The notes under the pieces: generated by a model | Database searches by the model: none | What the model saw: only the letters and a program-made list of their open reading frames with translations | Told to the model about the DNA's origin: nothing | Source: Haloferax larsenii JCM 13917 | GTDB lineage: Archaea; Halobacteriota; Halobacteria; Halobacteriales; Haloferacaceae | Reading direction: 5' to 3' | Assembly (NCBI RefSeq): GCF_000336955.1 | Contig: NZ_AOLI01000018.1 | Coordinates: 1-48,544 of the forward strand | Length of the DNA: 48,544 nt | Position numbers and translations under genes: made by a program | In this document: piece after piece, positions 23,682 through 31,660 of the stretch | How positions within the stretch are numbered: the first letter of the stretch is position 1 | How the letters are laid out: each line of letters starts with the position of its first letter

Positions 23682-24226
23682 TCCTCCACGTCCATCGCAT
23701 CGAGGATTCGGTCGAGTTTTTTCTCGACGGCGTGCTGACGACGTTCGAGTTCGACGAGACGTTTCGCGACTTCGTCGATATCGTCCTCCGTGGCGAACCC
23801 GAGCGTGCGTAACGTCGATTGTGCGGCCTCGTCGACCTCTTGTTGCATTTCGAGGACATCCTCGACGGTCTGTCCAGTCGCGGCAGCGAACGCCGAGGTA
23901 CCCATCACTTCTTTGAACGCCTCGTTCGCCGAGTTCAGCCAGATATCACGGAACTCGTTGAGAGAGACGTCCTCGCCCTCGAACGCATCACTCGCACGCT
24001 CGAACTGTTGTTCAGCAGCCTCCATCCACACTTCGTACGCTCTGGAGTAGCCATCGAGCCCCTCGTTCAGTTGCTCTGAAGACATTTCAGGCGTCTCGTC
24101 GAGTACGTCGAACCAAGACTCGACGAACTGCGCTTGGGCTTCGAGGTTGCGTTCGAGTGCCGCAATCATCGTCTCGTTCATCTCTTCTGCATACATCGTC
24201 CACTCGTCGCCGGATTGTTTTGACAT
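23678..24226 (-). CDS. phaE: Class III PHA synthase subunit PhaE, haloarchaeal short form
   Basis: A 182-residue helical protein required with PhaC for synthase activity. The N-terminal half is a helical, Glu-rich and aromatic segment ([38 protein letters not shown]) as in PhaE. The C-terminus is a predicted coiled coil ([25 protein letters not shown]-type heptads). It is much shorter than bacterial PhaE (about 350 residues), which is typical of haloarchaea. Its stop overlaps the phaC start by ATGA, and phaP precedes it by 45 bp. Confidence 0.93.
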   Translation of the reverse strand: MSKQSGDEWTMYAEEMNETMIAALERNLEAQAQFVESWFDVLDETPEMSSEQLNEGLDGYSRAYEVWMEAAEQQFERASDAFEGEDVSLNEFRDIWLNSANEAFKEVMGTSAFAAATGQTVEDVLEMQQEVDEAAQSTLRTLGFATEDDIDEVAKRLVELERRQHAVEKKLDRILDAMDVEE

Positions 24227-24271
24227 TGTTATGGTGTACTTTCGGCCGGGGTAAAATAGTTCCTCAGCGAA

Positions 24272-24736
24272 TTACTCTGAGGCGTCTGGCGTGACCTGTG
24301 CCGAGGCCTCTTCTGCGTCGTGCAGGCCTTCGAGGTAGACGTCAGTCGCCTCGTCGAGGTACTCGACAGAGTGGTCCATGAACTCGTCCATGGCCTCTGC
24401 GTTCTCCTCGAAGCTCTCTTCCATGACCTCCCAAGTCTCGGCGGTCATTTCGTCGATGTTGTCGAACTGGTCGTCCATCATCCCCTTCATGTCCGCGTAC
24501 ATGTGGGCGTCTCCCGGCATCGCCGAGTCCATCATGTCGAGATACGACTTGAAGGCGGTCCGGGCGAAGTCGGTTCCCTTCCGGTTGACCGACTGTTGTG
24601 CCTTCATGCCGTCGACCATCATCCGGGTTAGCTGTTTTTGGAACTCGATGCCCTGATGCATGCTTCGCTGCGTCTGTTCGATTGAACGGCGCTGCATCTG
24701 GAAGAACTGTGCGAACGGATTTGCTTGCTCACTCAT
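24272..24736 (-). CDS. phaP: Phasin, PHA granule surface protein
   Basis: A 154-residue amphipathic helical protein. The N-terminus (FAQFFQMQRRSIEQTQRSMH, then GIEFQKQLTRMMVDGMK) resembles phasins, and Met/Gln/Phe-rich helices continue through YLDMMDS and EFMDHSVEYLDEATD. It coats PHA granules and controls their size and number. It begins inside the end of phaR (8-bp overlap at 24729-24736), so the two are translated together. ATG 24736 (MSEQANPFAQFF) is the natural start; the longer upstream frame lies within phaR. Confidence 0.9.
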   Translation of the reverse strand: MSEQANPFAQFFQMQRRSIEQTQRSMHQGIEFQKQLTRMMVDGMKAQQSVNRKGTDFARTAFKSYLDMMDSAMPGDAHMYADMKGMMDDQFDNIDEMTAETWEVMEESFEENAEAMDEFMDHSVEYLDEATDVYLEGLHDAEEASAQVTPDASE

Positions 24737-25061
24737 TTGAATCACCACGTGGTTGTTTGATTGGGACGACGAACGCTTGGACCAGGTCTCCTTCCTCGAT
24801 GTCGAGAGCGTCGCGCTCTGCGTCGGGGATACTGATTCGGCCCCCACTCTGCACGCGCGTCTTGAACACTGCCGTCTGCAGACTCATCGACCCGAGGTCG
24901 GGGAAGTCACCCATCGGGGAACCGTCCGACATGCCCGAACCCGCCGTCAGTAATTCTTCGAACAGTTGGAGTTGCTGCTGGGTGAACTCTTCGCTGGCTT
25001 TCTGCATCTGTGATGCGAAAAGCGCCGGCGGCCAACTCGCATCGTTTGCGTCGTTCGTCAT
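24729..25061 (-). CDS. phaR: AbrB-type regulator PhaR of the PHA operon
   Basis: A 110-residue protein with an SpoVT-AbrB DNA-binding domain near the C-terminus (FKTRVQSGGRISIPDAERDA, then LDIEEGDLVQAFVVPI). An N-terminal helical segment (LFASQMQKASEEFTQQQLQL) may associate with granules or phasin. In related haloarchaea an AbrB-like PhaR represses its own phaRP promoter and links expression to PHA accumulation. The promoter in front has a palindrome (25108-25134) that could be its site. Confidence 0.9.
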   Translation of the reverse strand: MTNDANDASWPPALFASQMQKASEEFTQQQLQLFEELLTAGSGMSDGSPMGDFPDLGSMSLQTAVFKTRVQSGGRISIPDAERDALDIEEGDLVQAFVVPIKQPRGDSNE

Positions 25062-25107
25062 CTCCTATCAGCCTGTTGTGGCCGAGACAACAAATAGATT
25101 CCCATAG

Positions 25108-25134
25108 ATACCATTTGATGGCAACAGATGGTAT
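25108..25134. promoter_or_regulatory. Palindrome in the phaR promoter, candidate PhaR operator
   Basis: ATACCAT (25108-25114) and ATGGTAT (25128-25134) form a perfect 7-bp inverted repeat with a 13-bp spacer; further ATGG words flank it. A likely minus-strand TATA element (TCTATTTG, about 25091-25098) lies between it and the phaR start. The repeat therefore sits at or just upstream of the BRE/TATA region. Confidence 0.5.
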
Positions 25135-25167
25135 TAGATGGGTCCAAATGTCTCGACGTGTCATTAA

Positions 25168-25205
25168 ATTCACTCGTTGAGAGGTGTGAACACACCGAAG
25201 TGAAT
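25168..25205. promoter_or_regulatory. Nested palindromes in the phaJ promoter
   Basis: An outer pair, ATTCACT (25168-25174) and AGTGAAT (25199-25205), encloses a perfect inner palindrome, GGTGTGAACACACC (25183-25196). The outer left arm overlaps a TATA-like TTAAATT. Such nesting near the expected start of the plus-strand phaJ transcript suggests an operator separate from the phaR one. Confidence 0.45.
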
Positions 25206-25244
25206 AAGTTGGGTGGGTGCTGACCGCAGAAACGACCGTAGAGC

Positions 25245-25904
25245 ATGCCCCGCGAGAACACCGCCCCAGACAGAACAACGCCTTCCCCGTCGACAGGAAT
25301 GCAACAGCTGACGAAATCGTGGCTCCGCGCCTCGGACCACCTAGCAAACAGCGTCCTGGAAGCAAACCGCGCGACGCTCGCCGCCCTCGGTTTCAGTAAC
25401 GGTGGCCAAAGCGAGAAGAGACAGACGAAACCGAACGTCGAGTCCGTCGCGTACGACGAACAGGACTGGACAGACACGAGAACCGTCGAAACGCCCGAAG
25501 ACATTCAGCCGGGCGACGTCGTCACGTTCTCCAAGACTATCAGCGAAGAGGACGTCCACTCGTTTGCGAGAGCGAGCGGCGATACGAACCGGCTCCACTT
25601 GGACGACTCGTTCGCATCGGAAACGCGATTCAAAGGCCGTATCGCCCACGGAACCCTCGTCTCGGGACTCATTAGCGCAGCCCTCGCCCGCCTCCCGGGA
25701 GTCGTCGTCTATCTGTCCCAGGACACCCGGTTCCTGAGTCCCGTCGAGATTGGGGAGCGACTCACTGCCGAAGCCGAAGTCGTCGAAGTGCTGGACACGG
25801 ACCGCTTCCGCCTGTCGACGACGGTGACGAACGAAGACGAAGAGGCCGTCATCGATGGCGAAGCAGTCGTGCTCGTCGACCCGGCCCCAGACGGAGGCGA
25901 GTAA
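25245..25904 (+). CDS. phaJ: MaoC-family (R)-enoyl-CoA hydratase with N-terminal extension
   Basis: A 219-residue protein. The C-terminal 130 residues form a MaoC/hydratase-2 hot-dog domain. The catalytic motif is FARASGDTNRLHLDDSFA with Asp113 and His118, then FKGRIAHGTLVSGLIS. It would supply (R)-3-hydroxyacyl-CoA to PhaC. The first ~60 residues are extra: a helical segment (LTKSWLRASDHLANSVLEAN, then RATLAALG) looks like a phasin motif and may attach the enzyme to granules. It is transcribed divergently from phaR with 183 bp between starts. An internal start at 25299 (MQQLTKSW) is possible and would keep the helical segment. Confidence 0.85.
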   Translation: MPRENTAPDRTTPSPSTGMQQLTKSWLRASDHLANSVLEANRATLAALGFSNGGQSEKRQTKPNVESVAYDEQDWTDTRTVETPEDIQPGDVVTFSKTISEEDVHSFARASGDTNRLHLDDSFASETRFKGRIAHGTLVSGLISAALARLPGVVVYLSQDTRFLSPVEIGERLTAEAEVVEVLDTDRFRLSTTVTNEDEEAVIDGEAVVLVDPAPDGGE

Positions 25905-26085
25905 CCAGACCTGCGACCGGAGGTATCCACTCTGCAGGCCTGTGGTCGAGACAGTCACGACTCGTACGCAAAGAGACTCACTCTACGCCGAGTACGTGGA
26001 TACTCCGGAAAATGTGAGCGTGCAAAGAGTTTTTGCGAAGTTCAACGTAGTGACAATCCCAGCACCTCGACTGGTAGAACTCGAT

Positions 26086-26559
26086 ATGACCACGAACACA
26101 GACGAAGCAAAGCACGTGAAGTTATTCCTCCGCGCCGACGCGGAGGTCGGCGTGGAGCGTACGAAAGAGGCAGCAGTCGAGAAGCTTGCAGAACTCGACG
26201 CCGCAGGTCGAATCGACGACTACGACGTCCACGTGTGGGGCCGTGAACTACGTGCCGACGGACCTCTCACGGATACAGGACACGGAGCCGAATTGCTCGG
26301 CTACGTCGAGGCGTTCAGAGAGTGGGCGAGAGAACACGACGTCTCGTTCGAATCGACATTCAAGGAGCACACCATCGAGTCCTCGTTCGCCGACGAACAA
26401 TACGAAGTCGTCTCGCTGCCCACTATCTGTATCGCCATCTACGAGGGCGAACAGGTAGCCAGCGTGTACCCCTGCCACACCGGAGAGCAGGACTGTTCGG
26501 CCGTCGAGTACCTCGAAACCTTCGAGAGCAAACGGCGACTCTCTACTCCGCCGGCTTAG
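26086..26559 (+). CDS. Haloarchaeal HTH-less conserved protein, unknown function
   Basis: A 157-residue acidic alpha/beta protein with VKLFLRADAEVGVERTKEAA, WGRELRADGP and VVSLPTICIAIYEGEQVASV. It ends with TGEQDCSAVEYLETFESKRR. The layout is that of a conserved haloarchaeal family without a known function. It lies between phaJ and phaB on the same strand, so a role in PHA physiology is possible, but I see no motif to support one. The frame is open upstream to 25855 inside phaJ; ATG 26086 is preferred. Confidence 0.6.
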   Translation: MTTNTDEAKHVKLFLRADAEVGVERTKEAAVEKLAELDAAGRIDDYDVHVWGRELRADGPLTDTGHGAELLGYVEAFREWAREHDVSFESTFKEHTIESSFADEQYEVVSLPTICIAIYEGEQVASVYPCHTGEQDCSAVEYLETFESKRRLSTPPA

Positions 26560-26827
26560 AGTCGAGTGAATTTCGATACGTTCTGCGTCAATCCTTCGCC
26601 ATATTCGTGACAGCCGTGCACATCCAACACATTTGGTTGAGGAACATAGTCAAACGACTAAGTATCATCAATCTAACCGGAGAAATTACTATATGCAATG
26701 ACGGCGAGTTAACAATTGAAGTGGCGTAAGACTACCACGCAGGCGATACGTCCGACGCGCCCCGAGATATCGAGTATAGAACAGGGGCGAGACAGACTCG
26801 TGTGCGAATAGTGACTACTACACAAAA

Positions 26828-27574
26828 ATGAACGATTTGACAACGCAAACGTGCCTGGTGACGGGTGCATCGAGGGGAATCGGTCGGGGAATCGCGACGG
26901 AGTTCGGAAAGGCGGGGGCAAACGTCGTCGTAAACTATCGCAGTTCCGAGGCCGAAGCGTACGACGTCGTCGACGAAATCGAGGAAGCCGGTGGGACCGC
27001 CATCGCGCTGCAGGCGAACGTCTGTGAGTTCGACGAAGTAGCGGCGATGCGCGACCGGATTCACGAGGTTCTCAGTCCAGTGGACGTACTCGTGAACAAC
27101 GCGGGCATCACCGTCGACCGGACGTTCGACAACATGACACGCGAGGAGTGGGACCGCGTCATGGACGTCAACCTCGGCGGCGTGTTCAACGCGACGAAAG
27201 TCTTCTACGACGATTTAAAGCAAGCCGACCACGGCCGTCTCATCAATATTTCGAGCGTCGTCGGCCAACAGGGCAACTACGGGCAGGCCAACTACGCGAC
27301 GACCAAGAGTGGATTGTTCGGGTTCACTCGTACCATCGCGCTCGAACTTGCCCGGCACGACACGACGGCTAACTGTGTCGCACCCGGGTTCACGAAGACG
27401 GACATGCTCGCCGACGTTGGTGAGGAAATCCAAGACAAGATTCGCCAACGGATTCCGTTGCGGCGGTTCGCCGAGGTGGACGATATCGCCGGTATCGTCC
27501 GATTCCTCGCCAGCGAAAAGTCGGACTACATGACCGGGCAGGTGCTCGGTGTCAACGGCGGAATGGAATGGTGA
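26828..27574 (+). CDS. phaB: Acetoacetyl-CoA reductase, SDR family
   Basis: A 248-residue short-chain dehydrogenase that reduces 3-ketoacyl-CoA to (R)-3-hydroxyacyl-CoA for PHA synthesis. The NADP-binding TGASRGIGRG is at residues 12-21, NNAG at 90-93, and the catalytic set is Ser143, Tyr156 and Lys160 (YATTK). The sequence is closest in type to FabG/PhaB reductases; the nearby phaJ and phaRPEC genes favour PhaB. Start and spacing are consistent with a short leader. The next gene overlaps or abuts its stop. Confidence 0.88.
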   Translation: MNDLTTQTCLVTGASRGIGRGIATEFGKAGANVVVNYRSSEAEAYDVVDEIEEAGGTAIALQANVCEFDEVAAMRDRIHEVLSPVDVLVNNAGITVDRTFDNMTREEWDRVMDVNLGGVFNATKVFYDDLKQADHGRLINISSVVGQQGNYGQANYATTKSGLFGFTRTIALELARHDTTANCVAPGFTKTDMLADVGEEIQDKIRQRIPLRRFAEVDDIAGIVRFLASEKSDYMTGQVLGVNGGMEW

Positions 27575-27576
27575 CG

Positions 27577-27852
27577 ATGTACACTGAAGACCCCCGACTC
27601 CCGTCGTCGACACCGTCGTTAGACGCGGACGAGCAACTGGACTGGCTCGTCGAGCCGGTCCCCGACACACTCACGTCGTCGCAGACGAAGCTCGTCTACC
27701 TCTACCTGTCAATCCGGCGTGGCGGTACCGTCGAAGAGCTCCGAGACGCACTGGGGATGAAAACAATCACGCTCTATCCGGTCTTGGACCATCTCGTCGG
27801 CCTCGGACTCGTCGACCGAGACGACGACCGGTACGTGCTGCAGGCAGCCTGA
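27577..27852 (+). CDS. Small winged-helix regulator
   Basis: A 91-residue protein with a single winged-helix domain: SSQTKLVYLYLSIRRGGTVE, ELRDALGMKTITLYPVLDHL and VGLGLVDRDDDRYVLQAA. It follows phaB closely. An alternative ATG at 27568 overlaps the phaB stop and adds three residues; both are plausible. Co-transcription with phaB suggests that it controls PHA precursor supply or its own operon. No effector domain is present. Confidence 0.75.
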   Translation: MYTEDPRLPSSTPSLDADEQLDWLVEPVPDTLTSSQTKLVYLYLSIRRGGTVEELRDALGMKTITLYPVLDHLVGLGLVDRDDDRYVLQAA

Positions 27853-27952
27853 AACGCCGAGCGTCGACCGACTTCTTTGAGTGACTGCGACGGAGCGACG
27901 GCGACGGAGCGACTGCGCTGTCAGCTCATCCGAAAAACGGAGAAAGAACCGA

Positions 27953-30900
27953 TTACAGATTGTGCGGCGGACGCTGGGCAGGCACGTCCATGTGGATGAG
28001 CCCGATAATGTTCAGCGTGCCAATGCCGTCTCGGCTCATCTTGTTTCCGCCTCTGTATTGCGCGCCTTCGATGTATTCGTCGTCGGGACGCGGGTCGAAG
28101 ACACCCTGGTCTTTGACCTTCACTCGAACCTCGATATTGTTGTCACCGGGGCAGTTCGGGTCGTAGACGTGGATTCGAGTGGTGTCCCCAGTCTCGATGT
28201 AATCGTACGCAAGAACCTGGTGGTTGTTCCAGATGTTTCCGTCGCCGGCGCGGACGTACACGAGTCCGAGAACAGTCGGGTCGCCGTCGTCCAGCGCCCG
28301 TTTCAGACTGCGTAGCTCCTCGACCGACCGCGCTCGGGTGAACGTGGTCGGGAGATAGAACTGGACGAACTTGCGCAGATGTCGGTAGGTGTGTTCGTGG
28401 TCGAACGTGTCCATCTGGCGCTTCCAGAGATACTCGAACAGAGGACCAGACTGTGGGGTTTCGTCGTCGGCGGTGTCCGGAACCTGGCGGTCGTAGAGGA
28501 AGAAGTCCAGCGCTGCGAGCGCCATCCCACCACACAGCCCGTATCTGGCGTCGATGTTCTCGATTTTGTCGTCGAGGTTGCCCGGGAGGGTGGGAAGGTC
28601 AGGAAGCTCGTTGAACGAGTTGACGAACTCGAACCCGTGACAACTCGGGTGGAACTCCGACACCGACCGGCGGTTCCCGAGAATCAACTGCGGAGTCACG
28701 AGGTAGCCGACTGTTTCCTCGGTGTGTGTTGCGGAGCCAGCTTCCTCTTCTTGCAAGCGGACCTCGGCCCCGTCGGAACGAATAGCCTGGTTTCGCGTGA
28801 CGACTGCGTCACCGCCGTTGTGGGTCTGACAGTGTGTGAGGAACACCGGGTTACACTGGAAATCACTGGCGAACGAGACGGTTCCGAATGTATGGTCTGT
28901 CTTTGTAGTCCCGACCTCGATGGGAACTTCGCCTTCGATTTCGTGGGCGCCTCGTTCGATTGCGACGTACCCGACCGACTCTTCGATGTGTGCCCCGTTG
29001 AGGGAGTCCCATTCTTCGATTTTGTACTCGAAGGAGTCCGAACCGACGTTGCGAATCCGCGTGTGACACGGGTCGCTTCCGTTGTAACTCATCACCTGTG
29101 CGAAGACGACCGGGTCCGAGTAGGATTCGTCCAAGTCGCAGGAGTGCCAGTGGTCGGCGGCGGGTTGGTGTGTCCGCACGACCCCTGCTTCGCCGATTTG
29201 CTCTCCTTTCTCGTCGAGGATTGCACCTGCTGACGTGGCGACGATTCCGACGTCTTCGGTGGTATGAGCCGTCTCGTCGTCGCCCGAGGTCTCTTCTTCG
29301 AGGAACAGTTCCATGCCGTGAGACCCGACATCTCGCAACCGAACACCGACCGTGTTTCCGCCGTTGAAGCTCTGTAACGACGCGAGCGCGACGGGTTCGG
29401 TCGATGGAATACCGGACAGCCCGACGGACGACCACTCCTCCGTCGCTTCGATAGTGCCCGTGGTGATATCGGCGGTCGTTCGCGGGGCGACCAGATAGCC
29501 GATGGTTTCGGTCGTGTGCTCACCGTCTCGCCCCTGTTCTTCCTGCAATCGGACGTCGGCCCCGTCCGCCGTTACCTGACGGTGCCGCGTGACCACTTCG
29601 TTGTGACCGTTGTACGTCTGACAGCGACTGATTACGACCGGGTCGCCACCGACGTCGCCATCGAAGTTCAGTCCAGTCCACGAGTCAGTTCCGTCTGTCG
29701 TCCCGACCTCGACGTAGCCACTGCCCGAAAGGTCGTGGCCACCGCTTTCGAGGACGATGTAGCCGATTTCCTCTTCGTAGTGCTCGCCATCGAGGTAGTC
29801 CCACTCCTCGATTTGGAACTCGAACGAGTCTGAGGCGACGTTCTGCACCCTGATGTGGCAGGGGTTGGTCCCCTCGTAACTCATCACCTGTGCGAAGACG
29901 ACCGGGTCCGAATACCGTCCGTCGAGAGCGACAGAGTGCCACTGGTCGCTTCCGGGTTGGTCCGTGCGTATCACTCCCGTTTCGCCGACACGTTCGCCCG
30001 AGGAATCGAACAACGGCCCAGTCCTGGTTTTGAAGAACCCGAGAACCTCCTCGGCGTGGTTCATCTCGTTGTCTTGGGAGGCCTCTTCCTCGACGAACAC
30101 CTGCATCCCACTCGCACTGACGTTCCGCATTCGAACGTCGGCGGGGTTGGCACCGTTGTAGGTGTCGATAGAGGCGACGACGACAGACTCCGACGGCTGA
30201 GCCCCCGAGAAGTTCACGTCAGTCCACTCGTGAGCCGACGCGACTCGTTCGGACGTGTACTGAGAGAGCGTCTGCGGGAGGACCAGATACCCGACTGTTT
30301 CGTCGGTGTGCTGGCCACCGCGGGCCTCTTCTTCTTGGAGTCTCACCTGTGCACCGTCACTCGCCACACGGCGATTTCTGGTGACGACCTCGTGCTCACC
30401 ATTTCGGGTCTGACAGTGCGTGATTAACACGGGGTCGCTTCCAACCTTGGCGGTGAAATCGACCGACTGCCACGCGTGGCCGGTCGTAGTCGTGCCGACT
30501 TCGACGGGAATCCCACTGGATAGCAGATGGACCCCCGCTTCGAGCACGACGTATCCGATTTCCTCTTCGTTGTGTGCGCCGTCGAGATGCTCCCACTCCT
30601 CGATTTGGAACTCGAAGGAGTCCGGGCCGACGTTCCGAATCCTCGTGTGACACGGGTTCCGCCCGTGATAGCTCATTACCTGTGCGAAGACGACCGGGTT
30701 CGAATAACTCTCGTCGAGGCTGACCGAGTGCCACTGGTCGTCATCGGCTTGCCTCGTCGCAACGACTTCCGACTCACCGATGGTGTGGCCGAATTGGTCG
30801 GTGATTTTCCCCGGTTCGGTGCTAAAGAAGCCAACTACCTCTCGGTTGTGGCGCGTCTCGCTGTCGCTCGACTGCTCTTCTTCCACGAAAAACTCCATGC

Positions 30901-31060
30901 CGTCGGAGTCGACGTTCCGTGTTCGAACTGCAGCAGTGTTATCCCCGTTGTACGTCTCGATTGACGCCAAAACTACTCTCTCGTCAGATTCACCGTTTGG
31001 AATCGATACTTCTGTCCACTCGTGTGACGACATCGCTCGGCCTGACAACTGAGTTGTCAT
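27953..31060 (-). CDS. Nine-module H-lectin-like protein with papain-like C-terminal domain
   Basis: A 1035-residue protein. Residues 12-789 are nine related modules of about 70 residues arranged as three A-B-C triplets: A at 12-81, 276-345 and 541-608; B at 107-176, 372-438 and 636-704; C at 194-262, 459-526 and 721-789. B modules carry QWHSVxLDxxYSDPVVFAQV and PCHTRIRNV. C modules carry the pattern DPVLITHCQTxNGxxxVVTR and VRLQEEE. They resemble H-type lectin repeats. The C-terminal part (about 800-1035) has YGLCGGMALAALDFF (Cys843), NNHQVLAYDY (His947) and VYDPNCPG (Asp967), a papain-like triad. No Sec or Tat signal and no membrane anchor are visible. The function is unknown; sugar binding plus peptidase or transferase activity is inferred. 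Confidence 0.8.
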   Translation of the reverse strand: MTTQLSGRAMSSHEWTEVSIPNGESDERVVLASIETYNGDNTAAVRTRNVDSDGMEFFVEEEQSSDSETRHNREVVGFFSTEPGKITDQFGHTIGESEVVATRQADDDQWHSVSLDESYSNPVVFAQVMSYHGRNPCHTRIRNVGPDSFEFQIEEWEHLDGAHNEEEIGYVVLEAGVHLLSSGIPVEVGTTTTGHAWQSVDFTAKVGSDPVLITHCQTRNGEHEVVTRNRRVASDGAQVRLQEEEARGGQHTDETVGYLVLPQTLSQYTSERVASAHEWTDVNFSGAQPSESVVVASIDTYNGANPADVRMRNVSASGMQVFVEEEASQDNEMNHAEEVLGFFKTRTGPLFDSSGERVGETGVIRTDQPGSDQWHSVALDGRYSDPVVFAQVMSYEGTNPCHIRVQNVASDSFEFQIEEWDYLDGEHYEEEIGYIVLESGGHDLSGSGYVEVGTTDGTDSWTGLNFDGDVGGDPVVISRCQTYNGHNEVVTRHRQVTADGADVRLQEEQGRDGEHTTETIGYLVAPRTTADITTGTIEATEEWSSVGLSGIPSTEPVALASLQSFNGGNTVGVRLRDVGSHGMELFLEEETSGDDETAHTTEDVGIVATSAGAILDEKGEQIGEAGVVRTHQPAADHWHSCDLDESYSDPVVFAQVMSYNGSDPCHTRIRNVGSDSFEYKIEEWDSLNGAHIEESVGYVAIERGAHEIEGEVPIEVGTTKTDHTFGTVSFASDFQCNPVFLTHCQTHNGGDAVVTRNQAIRSDGAEVRLQEEEAGSATHTEETVGYLVTPQLILGNRRSVSEFHPSCHGFEFVNSFNELPDLPTLPGNLDDKIENIDARYGLCGGMALAALDFFLYDRQVPDTADDETPQSGPLFEYLWKRQMDTFDHEHTYRHLRKFVQFYLPTTFTRARSVEELRSLKRALDDGDPTVLGLVYVRAGDGNIWNNHQVLAYDYIETGDTTRIHVYDPNCPGDNNIEVRVKVKDQGVFDPRPDDEYIEGAQYRGGNKMSRDGIGTLNIIGLIHMDVPAQRPPHNL

Positions 31061-31660
31061 ATTCTAATTATATTTATTTATCATATTAAATCTAGGCCGA
31101 GTTTCTGAATTGAGTGAACGAATGAACAAGGGGAGTCGAGACCAGCACCCAGACGGCTATTAACAGCGAGTTATACCAATTGTGAGATTCACAAAGTCCG
31201 TATATTGGCAGTTTACACCGGCAAGAGGTACTACCAAAATACGCACGACAGCAGTCTGAGATAACGCGTTATAGACCGCTTCATCTGCCACAAACCGATT
31301 GTGAGAAAAACACAGTTTCAATTTATTTAATCACGGACTCGGGGTCGCGCTTCCTCGCCGGACGAGACAATCGAAGTAGTGTGAGAAGAACCGTCGGTCT
31401 TTGTGACCCTCGCCCGATAGACACGACGAGCAAACGCAGTCAATCTTGTATGTTAATAACATCTCTATATTCACTAATGCATTGTTCACAAATTTATGAC
31501 CGAATAATATAATCTAGTGGTTAGGCCATCTATCTGAGCAATCGCTCAGTTTTAGTGACAGAGTAGAATATTTCTCCGAGAGGAACCACACAGAGTACCT
31601 CACAGACCAGGCTGTTCCAGACTAATCGTGTCTTTTCAAATCAATACTGGTTCCTGGCTC
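31061..31660. other. AT-rich intergenic region upstream of the lectin-like gene
   Basis: About 600 bp with no gene. It contains a perfect TTGTGA-gat-TCACAA repeat (31180-31194) and a related ATTGTGAGA...CACA at 31298. It also holds a 12-bp palindrome ATAACGCGTTAT (31261-31272) and a small hairpin at 31534. The promoter of the minus-strand 1035-residue gene should be at its left edge, where the sequence is very AT-rich (31061-31095). Confidence 0.6.
31534..31549. terminator. Small hairpin downstream of kdgK
   Basis: CTGAGC-aatc-GCTCAG is a perfect 6-bp stem followed by TTTTAG on the plus strand. It lies about 110 bp past the kdgK stop. It could end transcription of kdgK, although the T-run is on the other strand, so the evidence is thin. 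Confidence 0.35.
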
